Assembly: GCF_021556485.1 (NCBI RefSeq) | Contig: NZ_JAKGBW010000018.1 | Span: 1 to 64,000 of the forward strand | Direction: 5' to 3' | Length of the DNA stretch: 64,000 nucleotides | DNA from: Oceanobacillus alkalisoli | GTDB taxonomy: Bacteria > Bacillota > Bacilli > Bacillales > Amphibacillaceae | In this document: positions 29,482 through 38,342 of the stretch, in pieces | Numbering within the stretch: the stretch's first letter is position 1 | Layout: each line of letters begins with the position of its first letter | The notes under the pieces: generated by a model | Database searches by the model: none | Told to the model about the DNA's origin: nothing | The model's input: the letters and a program-made list of their open reading frames with translations, nothing else | Translations under genes and position numbers: made by a program

Positions 29482-30855
29482 TTATTTTTTCCCTTTAAAT
29501 CGTTCTGCATAATCTTCTTTATTTGTCTGTCTTGCTCTTGCAATCGATAGTGCATTTTTCGGTACGTCTTTATTGATTGTTGAACCTGCAGCGACATAAG
29601 AATCTTCACCGATTGTAACTGGCGCAATCAAATTGGAGTTACAGCCAACAAATGCATGGTCTTCAATTGTCGTAAGATGTTTATTCTTCCCGTCATAGTT
29701 CACTGTAATCGTACCGCAGCCAATATTTACATGTTCTCCAATATTCGCATCACCCATGTAGCTTAAATGGGATACTTTACTATTATTGCCGAGAGAGGTT
29801 TTCTTCAATTCGACAAAGTTACCGACCTTCGTATGGTTACCGATGACAGATTCTGGGCGCACATGAGCAAATGGACCAATCACAACACCCTCACCGATTT
29901 TACTGTCGTGAACAACACTTCGCTTGATTACTGTCCCTTGTCCAATCGTTGCGTTATGCAGTTCACTATCCGGCCCAATTATAGCGTCTGCTTCAATGGT
30001 TGTCTCCCCAGTAATCAACGTACCCGGATAAATTGTCACATCCTGACCGATTACAGCATCCGGTTCGATATACGTATTGTTCGGGTCAATGAATGTAACG
30101 CCGTTTCGCATATGCAATTCATTGATACGTTGCTTCATAATCCGTTCCGCTTCAGCAAGTGCTACCCGGTCGTTTACCCCAAGCGTTTCCTCAAAGTTTG
30201 GGGTAAGATAAGCGGTAACTAATTTCTTTTCAGCTCTTAAAATTTCAATAACGTCCGGCAAATAATATTCACCTTGAGCATTATCATTGGAAACTTTCTC
30301 AAGAGCTTCAAATAAATCCTGATTATTAAAGCAGTATGTACCAGTATTTATTTCATTAACGAGTAATTCGTCATCATTCGCATCTTTATGTTCAACAATG
30401 CGCTCCACTTCTTTATCCGCATTCCGAATAACCCTCCCGTATCCAGCAGGGTCAGGAGTGTTGGCTGTTAATATGGTTGCGCTAGCTTCCACCTCCTCGT
30501 GATGCTCAACTAGCTTACGAAACGTTTCTCCTGTAATAAGCGGGGTATCTCCGCATGCAACAATTGTCGTTCCTTTAGCATCTTGCAATAGCTCTTTCGC
30601 CTGGAGAACGGCATGGGCTGTTCCTAATTGTTCTTTCTGCACGACATATTCTGTTTGTGTTCCAAGCTCTTCTTGCACTTTTTCTGCACCAAAACCAACA
30701 ACTGTAATATTTTTATCTAAATTAACGGCATTTAACTGATCAATGACATGCTGTACCATCGGCTTTCCCACCACAGGGTGCAGCACCTTATAAAGCTTTG
30801 ATTTCATTCTTGTACCTTGTCCTGCAGCAAGAATTACCGCATAGCGATTTGTCAT
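29482..30855 (-). CDS. glmU: Bifunctional N-acetylglucosamine-1-phosphate uridyltransferase / glucosamine-1-phosphate acetyltransferase
   Basis: Makes UDP-GlcNAc for peptidoglycan. The 457-residue protein begins with the nucleotidyltransferase signature [19 protein letters not shown]. From about residue 250 it carries the left-handed beta-helix acetyltransferase domain (hexapeptide repeats; [14 protein letters not shown]). It starts with a normal ATG and is followed closely by prs. Upstream lies a hairpin and a family A repeat instead of spoVG. Confidence 0.97.
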   Translation of the reverse strand: MTNRYAVILAAGQGTRMKSKLYKVLHPVVGKPMVQHVIDQLNAVNLDKNITVVGFGAEKVQEELGTQTEYVVQKEQLGTAHAVLQAKELLQDAKGTTIVACGDTPLITGETFRKLVEHHEEVEASATILTANTPDPAGYGRVIRNADKEVERIVEHKDANDDELLVNEINTGTYCFNNQDLFEALEKVSNDNAQGEYYLPDVIEILRAEKKLVTAYLTPNFEETLGVNDRVALAEAERIMKQRINELHMRNGVTFIDPNNTYIEPDAVIGQDVTIYPGTLITGETTIEADAIIGPDSELHNATIGQGTVIKRSVVHDSKIGEGVVIGPFAHVRPESVIGNHTKVGNFVELKKTSLGNNSKVSHLSYMGDANIGEHVNIGCGTITVNYDGKNKHLTTIEDHAFVGCNSNLIAPVTIGEDSYVAAGSTINKDVPKNALSIARARQTNKEDYAERFKGKK

Positions 30856-30975
30856 AAAGAAACCTCCATTATTCTATTTGTCCACCTTAAAATATATCGC
30901 AAACGTTTGAGGATTTCAAGAATTGTTGGGGATATGAATGTTTTTATTGCTGGAAAAGGTAAACCAGAAGGAAGA

Positions 30976-31000
30976 GTTTGGGACGAGTTATGTCCCAAAC
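30976..31000. repeat. Small perfect hairpin between mdh and glmU
   Basis: GTTTGGGAC and GTCCCAAAC form a 9-bp stem around a 7-nt loop. No T-run follows on either strand, so it is not a clear terminator. It adjoins the family A element and lies upstream of glmU. Confidence 0.5.
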
Positions 31001-31020
31001 CTATGTTATCCAATAAGTGA

Positions 31021-31134
31021 ATGAATTTCATAATTACCAAAGTCGGCTTTTCCATCATATGTAGTTGGGAACGAACCAACTCAACTATATATGGTGATGG
31101 TGAAGCATTAAATACGTATTATGAAATTCATTAA
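31021..31134. repeat. Family A MITE-like repeat, copy A1
   Basis: A 114-bp element with termini ATGAATTTCATAAT and ATTATGAAATTCATT, and an inner palindrome around TATGTAGTTGGGAACGAACC. It is flanked on both sides by AGTGA (31016-31020 and 31135-31139), a candidate 5-bp target duplication. It lies downstream of mdh. Confidence 0.85.
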
Positions 31135-31170
31135 AGTGATAAGTTTTTTTATAAAATAAGTGCTCATTTA

Positions 31171-32115
31171 CTAAAGCGGCAACAAATCGATAACCTTTTT
31201 TACATCTTCTGCCGATTGATCGAGTTGCTTTTTCTCGTCAGTTGTAAGTGGCAGTTCAATCACACGTTCGATTCCCCCACCACCTAAAACGGTAGGAACG
31301 CCAAGATAGATGTCTTGATAACCATATTCCCCCTCCAAGTAAGCAATACTCGGTAGAACGCGTTTTTTATCATTTACAATCGCATCGGCCATTTCTACAA
31401 GGGAGGCTGCCGGAGCATAATAAGCGCTTCCATTACCAAGCAGATTGACAATTTCTCCGCCGCCTTTTCGTGTCCGTTCTACAATAGCTTTGATTCTGTC
31501 TTCGGGAAGTAAATGTTCAATTGGAATGCCCCCTACATTTGAATAACGGATAAGTGGAACCATACTATCACCATGACCACCAAGTACAAACCCAGTTACA
31601 TCTTCCACCGACACATTCAATTCTTGTGCTACAAACGTATTAAACCGTGCTGTATCAAGCACACCCGATTGACCAATCACACGATGCTTTGGAAAACCAG
31701 TTTCCCGGAATATCGTATAGGTCATCGCATCCACCGGGTTACTTAACACGAGAACATAACTGTCTTTTGCATAGGTTACGACTTGCTTTGCTACGTCCCT
31801 TATAATCTTCGCATTGATTGATACAAGATCATCCCTGCTCATTCCTGGCTTTCTTGCGATTCCTGCTGTAACAATAACCATGTCTGCATCGGCAATATCG
31901 GCATAATCTGACGTTCCAACGACTGAGCTGTTAAATTTTTCCACCGGGCCAGCTTCCTGCATATCCAATGCTTTTCCTTTCGTCGGATTTTCAGCATCAG
32001 GTATATCGACTAATACAACATCTCCCAATTCTTTTTGCGCTAATAAAAACGCTGTCGTCGTTCCAGTGAATCCAGCTCCAATCACCGCGAACTTTCTCCG
32101 TTTAAAATTCGTCAT
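31171..32115 (-). CDS. mdh: Malate dehydrogenase (LDH-like type)
   Basis: Interconverts malate and oxaloacetate with NAD. The 314-residue protein has the nucleotide-binding [14 protein letters not shown] and the active-site loop [11 protein letters not shown]; an Arg here, not Gln, indicates malate and not lactate as substrate. The catalytic [10 protein letters not shown] and [11 protein letters not shown] are intact. It stands alone between glmU and spoVG, an unusual place, because Bacillus mdh normally sits with citZ-icd. It may be a second copy or a relocated gene. Confidence 0.93.
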   Translation of the reverse strand: MTNFKRRKFAVIGAGFTGTTTAFLLAQKELGDVVLVDIPDAENPTKGKALDMQEAGPVEKFNSSVVGTSDYADIADADMVIVTAGIARKPGMSRDDLVSINAKIIRDVAKQVVTYAKDSYVLVLSNPVDAMTYTIFRETGFPKHRVIGQSGVLDTARFNTFVAQELNVSVEDVTGFVLGGHGDSMVPLIRYSNVGGIPIEHLLPEDRIKAIVERTRKGGGEIVNLLGNGSAYYAPAASLVEMADAIVNDKKRVLPSIAYLEGEYGYQDIYLGVPTVLGGGGIERVIELPLTTDEKKQLDQSAEDVKKVIDLLPL

Positions 32116-32214
32116 TTCATCACCTCTACACCATTATTTAAACATGATTCTATTTCAAATAACAATCTGAAAGTTCCCAATCACTCAACTTTCACTCATC
32201 GAAATATGAAATTC

Positions 32215-32345
32215 AGCGTAAGTGTTTGCAACTTTCTACTGAAGGTCCGCAGTCCAGACACCTCTCGCACCTGCTGAGCGGCTGGTATGCCCGCGGAAAG
32301 CATCCATCCACCGGGCAACTGAACGGCAACTAGAGAGCCATTCAT
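32215..32345. repeat. Possible decayed repeat upstream of mdh
   Basis: A GC-richer stretch in the 396-bp mdh-spoVG gap contains GAAGGTCCGCAGTCCAGACA and GCCCGCGGAAAGCATCC. These resemble fragments of dispersed repeats I remember from other Bacillaceae. There is no second copy in this window and no coding potential, so the call rests on composition and memory. Confidence 0.3.
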
Positions 32346-32455
32346 GAGAACGAGCAAAACACATACGATGAATGGAAGTGTGTGACTTTTGAAGGAGAGT
32401 TATTGGAATAGTTAGCTATTTAAGACTGTGAAAGGTGGGTATTGGGAAAGTAAAA

Positions 32456-32491
32456 CAAAAAAAGAGGCTAACCTATGTAAGATTAGTCCCC
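32456..32491 (-). terminator. spoVG terminator
   Basis: On the minus strand GGG-A-CTAATCT and AGGTTAG-C-CTC pair with one mismatch around TACAT, followed by TTTTTTT. Confidence 0.72.
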
Positions 32492-32511
32492 CCTGTTTAT
32501 CATTGATCATC

Positions 32512-32802
32512 TTAGGAAGCACCTGCTTCTTCAAATTCGACCTCATTTTCTCCCGATAGCCGATAAGCTTCCAGCACTGCCTCTTGAATCTTATTTCTCG
32601 TATTGGAATTAATAGGATGGGCAATATCTCTAAATTCTCCATCCGGCGTGCGCTTAGACGGCATTGCTACGAATAGTCCATTGTTTCCGTCAATCACACG
32701 AATATCATGGACAACGAATTCCTGGTCCAAAGTAATTGATGCAATCGCTCGCATTCTGCCCTCTGTATTTACGCGGCGCAATCTTACGTCAGTAACTTCC
32801 AC
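32512..32802 (-). CDS. spoVG: Septation/RNA-binding regulator SpoVG
   Basis: A 96-residue nucleic-acid-binding protein affecting septation and sporulation. It shows the conserved [11 protein letters not shown] start, [20 protein letters not shown] and the helix [15 protein letters not shown]. The start codon is GTG at 32802 with AAGGTGGTG upstream. The sigma-H promoter at 32842-32870 is nearly the same as in B. subtilis. The ridA/yabJ gene that usually lies between purR and spoVG is missing. Confidence 0.97.
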   Translation of the reverse strand: MEVTDVRLRRVNTEGRMRAIASITLDQEFVVHDIRVIDGNNGLFVAMPSKRTPDGEFRDIAHPINSNTRNKIQEAVLEAYRLSGENEVEFEEAGAS

Positions 32803-32841
32803 GATGTTTCACCACCTTTTCCCATTTGAACTCTACATGTA

Positions 32842-32870
32842 TAGTTCAACAAAACTCTTAAAACTCCTGC
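32842..32870 (-). promoter_or_regulatory. spoVG: Sigma-H promoter of spoVG
   Basis: On the minus strand GCAGGAGTT (32862-32870), an 11-bp spacer and GTTGAACTA (32842-32850) fit sigma-H (RNAGGAWWW, RNNGAATWW) with one mismatch in each box. They align with the B. subtilis spoVG promoter in sequence and position. Confidence 0.75.
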
Positions 32871-32934
32871 TTTAATTCATAAAAAAATTAATTTTCTTAC
32901 TAAAAATTTAAAAAAGGGAAAAGGCTATTCAAGA

Positions 32935-33744
32935 TTAGGTGAAATTACCAGGCACAATTTCCATTTGATTTTCCTTTGTATCTACTTCGGAAATTTTGAT
33001 AAGTGATGTATAGTTCGTTACTTTTCTTTCTTCATCTTCATCATCTGCTTCTGCAAATACTCCAATCGCTTTCACTTCCGCATCAAACTCGGCAAGCAGA
33101 TTCGTGATTCCGGTTATCGTTCCGCCTGCTTTCATGAAGTCATCAATGATACATACATTTGATCCTTCTTTCAGACTCCGCTTTGGAAGGACCATCGTTT
33201 GAATTCTCCGGGATGAACCAGAGACGTAATTGATGCTGACCGAGGAACCTTCCGTCACTTTCGGGTCCCTTCTTGCAATCACGACCGGCACTTGGAGAAA
33301 GGATGCAACCGCATAGGCAAGCGGAATTCCCTTCGTTGCTACCGTAACAATTGCATCCAATTCTATCTCAGAAAATCTGGAAGCAAAGATCCGGCCAATT
33401 TCCCGAACGGTTTTCGGGTCACCTAATAGATCGCTCATATATAAATAGCCGCCTGGCAGAATTCGTTCTGGATCTTTCAGTTCCTCGCATAATTCCAAAA
33501 TGAAAGATTCGTCATGCTCTTCCGTATTTTTTGGAATATAACGGACGCCACCTCCAGCTCCTGTCGTCCGATAAAGCATTCCGAGCCCTTGCTGCTCAAA
33601 CACAGCATGTATAATATCAAGATCCTCACTAATGGAAGATTTCGTCGTACCGCATAATTCCACAAAGTAAGGTAATTGTGTATGTGTGTGGGGATTTTCC
33701 AGAAAAAACTGAGTTAACACGATTAGACGGTTACTTCTTTTCAT
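32935..33744 (-). CDS. purR: Purine operon repressor PurR
   Basis: DNA-binding repressor of purine genes whose effector is PRPP. The 269-residue protein has an N-terminal winged helix (residues 1-73, MKRSNRLIVLTQFFLENP) and a phosphoribosyltransferase-like domain with the PRPP motif VCIIDDFMKAGGTITG (about 200-215). It is 65 bp downstream of ispE. I saw no PurBox in front of its own gene. Confidence 0.96.
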   Translation of the reverse strand: MKRSNRLIVLTQFFLENPHTHTQLPYFVELCGTTKSSISEDLDIIHAVFEQQGLGMLYRTTGAGGGVRYIPKNTEEHDESFILELCEELKDPERILPGGYLYMSDLLGDPKTVREIGRIFASRFSEIELDAIVTVATKGIPLAYAVASFLQVPVVIARRDPKVTEGSSVSINYVSGSSRRIQTMVLPKRSLKEGSNVCIIDDFMKAGGTITGITNLLAEFDAEVKAIGVFAEADDEDEERKVTNYTSLIKISEVDTKENQMEIVPGNFT

Positions 33745-33809
33745 AATGACACCTCAAAACCCGTATATTTTATCTAAATATACCATTTTCATACGTGTTT
33801 TGGCAATGT

Positions 33810-34664
33810 TCACCCGAGGAGACGAACGAGATACACTTCATTACAAAAGCCACGCATTCCGTTATAAATTTTCTTCGCCTTTTGTTGTTGTTCGACTAAC
33901 CCGTAAACAGTCGGGCCTGTCCCACTCATCAAAACACCTGGTGCTCCCAAATTTTTCATTGTATCTTTAATTTGTTTTACTTCGGGGTGGAGTGAGACTG
34001 TAACCGCTTCTAAAGAATTGCCAATATGATTGCAAATCTCGGAAAAGTTTCTTGCATAAAGTGCTTGTATAAGCGCTTCATTATCTGGATGTGTCAGCTC
34101 CTCCACCTTCACATGCTGGAAAACGGTTCGGGTCGATACACCGATATCCGGTTTTGCCAAAATAACCCAACAAGGTGGCGGAGAGGGAAGCTTTTCCACA
34201 ATTTCACCGAACCCCCGCGCAATTGCTGTCTCTCCGTACAGGCTAAATGTCGCATCAGACCCGCATTTAGCTGCTATCGGAGCTAATTCCGCTAGTTCCA
34301 GACCGAGGGACCATAAACGATTGAGTCCTCGAATCACAGCTGCTGCGTCGGTACTACCGCCACCGAGACCAGCCGAGACAGGAATATGTTTATCAATCGC
34401 AATATGGACACCTTTTGTTATACCGAATGCTTCCTTAAAAAGCTTCGCCGCCCGAAATGCTAAATTCCGTTCATCATTCGGGACATAACGGCTTTCCATA
34501 GAAATCGTAATTCGGTCTTCTTCAAGAGAAGTGAATTCCAGCCGGTCGGCCAGATCAACGGTCGTCATGATCATTTCCACATCATGATATTCATCGGTTT
34601 CTCGTTTACGTATAACATCAAGCGACAGATTTATTTTTGCTGGTGCCTTCTCTATGATCATCAT
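33810..34664 (-). CDS. ispE: 4-diphosphocytidyl-2-C-methyl-D-erythritol kinase
   Basis: ATP-dependent step of the MEP isoprenoid pathway. The 284-residue GHMP kinase has [13 protein letters not shown] at the start, the phosphate loop [15 protein letters not shown] (about 93-107) and the late [12 protein letters not shown]. Two adjacent ATGs follow AAGGAGC closely; which is used is unclear. It lies between sspF and purR as in B. subtilis. Confidence 0.95.
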   Translation of the reverse strand: MMIIEKAPAKINLSLDVIRKRETDEYHDVEMIMTTVDLADRLEFTSLEEDRITISMESRYVPNDERNLAFRAAKLFKEAFGITKGVHIAIDKHIPVSAGLGGGSTDAAAVIRGLNRLWSLGLELAELAPIAAKCGSDATFSLYGETAIARGFGEIVEKLPSPPPCWVILAKPDIGVSTRTVFQHVKVEELTHPDNEALIQALYARNFSEICNHIGNSLEAVTVSLHPEVKQIKDTMKNLGAPGVLMSGTGPTVYGLVEQQQKAKKIYNGMRGFCNEVYLVRLLG

Positions 34665-34760
34665 GCTCCTTCACCTGCTTCAAAAACGAAAAGTTAAACA
34701 AATTGTATCATAATCCAAAAAGAGGTGCGACCTTCAATAGCGAAAGCGAATACATAAGAA

Positions 34761-34787
34761 AAAGGCAAGCGACTAGCGCTTGCCTTT
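34761..34787 (-). terminator. sspF terminator overlapping its stop codon
   Basis: On the minus strand AAAGGCAAGCG and CGCTTGCCTTT form a perfect 11-bp stem with loop CTAGT, then TTC. The stem includes the last sspF codons and its stop, a compact arrangement. Confidence 0.8.
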
Positions 34788-34952
34788 CTCGAGGTTCTCC
34801 TCTGCCATCTCGATCGCACGTTTCACCATATTTCCAGCGTCTCGTGCTTTAATGCCACCCCAGCCTTCTTGCTGGACTGTGTCGTAAAACCCTAACTCTT
34901 TAGCAATTTCTTCTTTCAGTTGGTCTGACATGATTCCTCGACGCCTTCCCAT
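34773..34952 (-). CDS. sspF: Small acid-soluble spore protein SspF
   Basis: A 59-residue alpha/beta-type SASP-like protein that binds spore DNA. It has the family core [20 protein letters not shown], then [19 protein letters not shown]. It starts MGRRRGIMS at 34952 with AAGGAG about 10 bp upstream. Its place between veg and ispE is that of sspF in B. subtilis. Forespore expression is expected; no convincing sigma-G promoter could be assigned. Confidence 0.9.
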   Translation of the reverse strand: MGRRRGIMSDQLKEEIAKELGFYDTVQQEGWGGIKARDAGNMVKRAIEMAEENLEKGKR

Positions 34953-35054
34953 GAAAAAACAGCTCCTTTTCGTTAGTCTCGTTACGACATGTATAGTTTG
35001 ACCGTTCTTTGGATAATGAACCGTGGAAGCTTACGGGAATAGTGGGAAAATCCG

Positions 35055-35096
35055 TAAAAAAATAAAGCAGTGGAATGTTACCGCTCCACCGCTTTA
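35055..35096 (-). terminator. veg terminator
   Basis: On the minus strand TAAAGCGGTGGA and TCCACTGCTTTA form a 12-bp stem with one G-U pair, followed by TTTTTTTACGG. It lies 11 bp after the veg stop codon. Confidence 0.87.
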
Positions 35097-35106
35097 TGCA
35101 CGTCCT

Positions 35107-35349
35107 TTATTTTTGTTCTAAAAAACTTAGTTCGACTGTTTCTGTTAAAATATCTGCGTAGCTGTATGACACACGTTCGAATGCATTTTCGTCTTGATCA
35201 AGTTCCACGATAAATACAGAAGGATAAGTTTCTGCTAATACCCCGGATCTTACAATCGTTTTTCTTCTGCCACCGTTTGCTTTCAAACGCAAACGTCTAC
35301 CTATTTGGCAGTCAAGACCTTGCTTAATTTCGTTCAATGTTTTAGCCAA
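35107..35349 (-). CDS. veg: Biofilm-formation stimulator Veg
   Basis: An 80-residue protein that stimulates biofilm matrix genes in B. subtilis; its mechanism is not settled. The conserved core [20 protein letters not shown] and [18 protein letters not shown] is complete. The start is TTG at 35349, 6 bp after AGGTGG, giving (M)[10 protein letters not shown]. Longer in-frame starts overlap the ribosome-binding site. Two strong promoters lie upstream. Confidence 0.95.
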   Translation of the reverse strand: MAKTLNEIKQGLDCQIGRRLRLKANGGRRKTIVRSGVLAETYPSVFIVELDQDENAFERVSYSYADILTETVELSFLEQK

Positions 35350-35372
35350 TACACTCCACCTCACTGCATCCT

Positions 35373-35401
35373 ATTATAGCACAGGCTCGTTCATTAGTCA
35401 A
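35373..35401 (-). promoter_or_regulatory. veg: veg promoter (proximal)
   Basis: On the minus strand TTGACT (35396-35401), a 17-bp spacer and TATAAT (35373-35378). The sequence around it aligns with the classical B. subtilis Pveg. Confidence 0.85.
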
Positions 35402-35413
35402 ATAAAGCTAAAT

Positions 35414-35443
35414 ATTATAACAGGATTGTATTTTACCTGTCAA
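35414..35443 (-). promoter_or_regulatory. veg: veg promoter (distal)
   Basis: On the minus strand a perfect TTGACA (35438-35443) and perfect TATAAT (35414-35419) are 18 bp apart, about 41 bp upstream of the proximal promoter. Tandem promoters would make this one of the strongest signals in the window. Confidence 0.75.
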
Positions 35444-35449
35444 CAATAA

Positions 35450-35855
35450 AACTTAGGTCTTATTACGTATTATTAGTAATTATTAACTTTTTATGTACGG
35501 TTTACATGAAAATTTGCCGTATAACGCTTTATAGCTAGCCAACCCGGTAAAAATACAGGTAAATACCCTGACCTAGAACACGGTTAAAAAGTCTGTACCC
35601 CTGAAGTAATTGATTTTAACTTACCTGAGCACTGACAGCTCGCATCAGTTCCATTTCCTTTATTTTCTCATTACGATTGGTACTTGGGGAAGCTTATCCG
35701 TGGCCTTTTTCATGCACTTCGCTACTGACAGAGCTTGTCAGTGATGCATTCCACGCAGTATCGCCGTTACAGGACACAGATAGAGCCTATCATCAACCCG
35801 ACTCGCTTTGTCTTAGCATAATAGGTCACTGACAGGCTCGATACATCTTTTGGTA
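35450..35855. other. Long non-coding stretch between veg and yabG with repeated CTGACAG
   Basis: No reading frame of note occurs over about 400 bp. ACTGACAG appears at 35631-35638, 35724-35731 and 35828-35835. The middle one forms the hairpin ACTGACA-gagct-TGTCAGT (35724-35742). GC content is higher here than in the AT-rich flank near the veg promoters. It may hold a remnant gene, the yabG terminator or a small RNA. Confidence 0.4.
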
Positions 35856-36770
35856 TTAAAATTCGATGATATTGTTTGTTGGGGTATTTGGATCAGCAGG
35901 TTCTTCTTCCTCTGTGCCATCGAGGTACGGCATTCCGGTTCGGAGGAGACCGCGGGTTTCAATGCCACCCATGCCTTTTTCTCCGGTCAATGTATTGCGA
36001 AGAACATCTGAAACATTGACACTCTCCATAAAAGAGGTATAAGCAATCTTTGCCGCAATATAAACGGGGTCTAATGCGTGAATGTTAATTCGATACGGCG
36101 AGCTGGCAAAATTTGCACCAGCCCTGATAATCGACTCAAAGTGGGATTGACACGCACCTGCAAAGATAACGAGCTGATCAAGATGAGGATTCACTCTCCT
36201 TGCTTCCCGTACCGTTTCTGCAAAATACTTAGAATTCCGGTAAGCACGTAAATCTTTCTTCTCGCCTTTATTTTTCGAATAGGAGTCATGACCGGTTACA
36301 ATAATCAGATTCGGCTGAATCCGTTCAATTAACGGGCCAACTGCCTGAGGCATATCTTTTTCAAGTAAATGAACACCATGCACATGCAGACCCATCCGCT
36401 GATACAAACTGATGCATTTCCGTAAATAAATCGGGTCGCCATCCAAATGCAAAACCTTGGCAGGAAGCTGGAAATATGAAAAGTTCCGCTCATAACCACC
36501 GCTTATCTGATGGGCCTTCTTCTCTCGCATCAACTGATAATCCTGGCGGAATAAACGATAAGAAAATTCTTCTTTTTCCTTCGAGGTCTTTTGCCTGCTT
36601 TCCAAATCTTTCCGATTCACTTTCGTTAGATCGTCCGGCGGTGCATCGGCCTGCAGTCGCATTTCTGTCCCGCTTAGCAACACCAGTTGCTTTTCTAATT
36701 CGGACACACGAAAAACTACATCGTGGTTATAGGATTTCCGTGTCACGATATCACCAATCTTTATATCCAT
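35856..36770 (-). CDS. yabG: Sporulation-specific cysteine protease YabG
   Basis: Processes spore coat proteins late in sporulation. The 304-residue protein starts MDIKIGDIVTRKSYNHDVVF (SH3-like). It has the candidate catalytic motifs VTGHDSY (His near 160) and FAGACQSHFES (Cys near 207) of the C57 family. A sigma-K-type promoter lies upstream (36802-36829), matching mother-cell expression. It marks the end of the conserved block: rnmV and ksgA, usual neighbours, are not found beyond it. Confidence 0.94.
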   Translation of the reverse strand: MDIKIGDIVTRKSYNHDVVFRVSELEKQLVLLSGTEMRLQADAPPDDLTKVNRKDLESRQKTSKEKEEFSYRLFRQDYQLMREKKAHQISGGYERNFSYFQLPAKVLHLDGDPIYLRKCISLYQRMGLHVHGVHLLEKDMPQAVGPLIERIQPNLIIVTGHDSYSKNKGEKKDLRAYRNSKYFAETVREARRVNPHLDQLVIFAGACQSHFESIIRAGANFASSPYRINIHALDPVYIAAKIAYTSFMESVNVSDVLRNTLTGEKGMGGIETRGLLRTGMPYLDGTEEEEPADPNTPTNNIIEF

Positions 36771-36801
36771 ATATCCACCTCCCAGCCCAGCATTCCTTTT
36801 A

Positions 36802-36829
36802 TAGGCTATGAGAGGTGTCTACAATCTGT
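36802..36829 (-). promoter_or_regulatory. yabG: Sigma-K-like promoter of yabG
   Basis: On the minus strand AC (36828-36829), a 17-bp spacer and CATAGCCTA (36802-36810) match the sigma-K pattern AC-N16/17-CATANNNTA exactly. Confidence 0.6.
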
Positions 36830-36847
36830 GCTTGTAAATCAAGGGCT

Positions 36848-38245
36848 TCACTGCTTTAATACATTCGTTAAAAAGGCTATCTTTTTCTTCGTATAATCAA
36901 TTGTATATTTGGAAGGAGTATCCATAAAAACATGTCCCAGTCTTGCTTTATTTTTATCAATCAGATACAGCTCATGCTTTACCCCCAGATCATTTAGCTT
37001 TGCGGCAAAATCTTTCGCTTGATCCGGAAATGTTCCAGTATTTCCATCTGCCAGGAAAACAGGTGGAAAACTTTCTGTTGCATGGACAATGACATTCGCT
37101 TCTTCAGCATTTTTATCCGTACCATTAATTAAATGTTCTTTTTTAAAATAATTTCTGCTGAATTGATAGAAAGTCCAATTAGAAGAAGCGACTGGGGATT
37201 TTGTTTTCCCCATCCTCCTTATATCAAGCGCCGCGGAGTCTAATACAGCAGCCCTAATAGCATCTCGATGAATTACCGGAGCAATGCCAATTTTCTCCGC
37301 ATATGCCTCATTCGTTTGCACGTTCAAAAACTGTCCGACAATTTGCCCTCCTGCACTACTGCCCGCAAAGATAACTTCTGACATATCTATTCCGAATTCA
37401 TTCCCATGTTCTTGCATAAATTCGACGGCTTGAGACAGTTGTTCTAACGGCACAGGATAAGTATATTCAGGGGATAGGGCATAATTGATGGAAACAACAT
37501 TATATCCTGCTCCAAGCATCTGCTCATAATAGGCATTGTCCTCAAGCTTCTTATCACCTATTGTCCAGCCACCGCCATGAACGAAGAAATACGTTGGTCT
37601 TTCCGTATCCAGATCATTGTTCACAATGTACACATCCAAATAACTATTTGGGTATTCCTCGCCATATTTAATATCATTTACCTTTAAATGACCGTGCTCG
37701 AGGATTGTCTGTTCCATAGCAGGTGCATAATCACGATTGCCATATCCTAATTGCGATTGTGTGATACTCATCAATGGAGCGGGTGTTATAAAGTTTACAA
37801 TCACAATGAACGAAATCAAACACGACATAACAATACCCGCCGATTTAAGTATCTGTCCTGTAATTTTCCATCCATTCAATCGACCACTTTTGTTCTTAGC
37901 TCTTCCCAATCGACTTTTGCCGATAATAAGGCAATAGAGCCCAAGCCCAATTACAAGTATTTGGGCAATTACAAAAGCGGGATACCAATTCATGGCAAGC
38001 CAAGCTACCTCAAATGAAATAGCAAGCACACCGAGAATAAGAGCCGTGCCGCGGATCCTTTCTGTATTGTTTTTAATAACAAAACTAAAGACAATAAAAC
38101 AAATAAGCAAACATAAAATAATTACACCTATGGACCGGACTGCATCTACATAATACCCTTCAAGCCATACGTGAAGCATCAGCAATCCACCTGATGCCCT
38201 CCATAAAGCCCTGTATAAGCGTTCCTTCTTCTCTCCTAGCACCAT
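36848..38245 (-). CDS. Membrane-anchored alpha/beta hydrolase (HSL/esterase family)
   Basis: A 465-residue protein. The first about 165 residues contain four to five membrane helices (near 12-32, 36-56, 65-88, 90-108, 132-152). The remainder is an alpha/beta hydrolase with the oxyanion motif HGGGW, the nucleophile elbow GSSAGG and a C-terminal catalytic His in GHVF. It is likely an esterase or deacetylase acting outside the membrane on a cell-surface or lipid substrate; the substrate is unknown. It lies just beyond yabG on the same strand, with a 77-bp gap. Confidence 0.8.
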   Translation of the reverse strand: MVLGEKKERLYRALWRASGGLLMLHVWLEGYYVDAVRSIGVIILCLLICFIVFSFVIKNNTERIRGTALILGVLAISFEVAWLAMNWYPAFVIAQILVIGLGLYCLIIGKSRLGRAKNKSGRLNGWKITGQILKSAGIVMSCLISFIVIVNFITPAPLMSITQSQLGYGNRDYAPAMEQTILEHGHLKVNDIKYGEEYPNSYLDVYIVNNDLDTERPTYFFVHGGGWTIGDKKLEDNAYYEQMLGAGYNVVSINYALSPEYTYPVPLEQLSQAVEFMQEHGNEFGIDMSEVIFAGSSAGGQIVGQFLNVQTNEAYAEKIGIAPVIHRDAIRAAVLDSAALDIRRMGKTKSPVASSNWTFYQFSRNYFKKEHLINGTDKNAEEANVIVHATESFPPVFLADGNTGTFPDQAKDFAAKLNDLGVKHELYLIDKNKARLGHVFMDTPSKYTIDYTKKKIAFLTNVLKQ

Positions 38246-38342
38246 TTACATCACCCAATAAGAATTTTTCTCACCTATCATTAAGACTTCCACTCATTTT
38301 ATCATTAAAAACCTTTCCATTATCACATTAACGTAATTCCTT

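Noticed and set aside
30856-30975. T-box or glmS-like leader before glmU
   Set aside because: AAGGTGGAC superficially recalls the T-box motif, but the specifier domain and antiterminator are absent.
34953-35054. Sigma-G promoter of sspF
   Set aside because: Possible elements (TTCATT, CAAACTA) deviate too much and have the wrong spacing, although such a promoter is expected.
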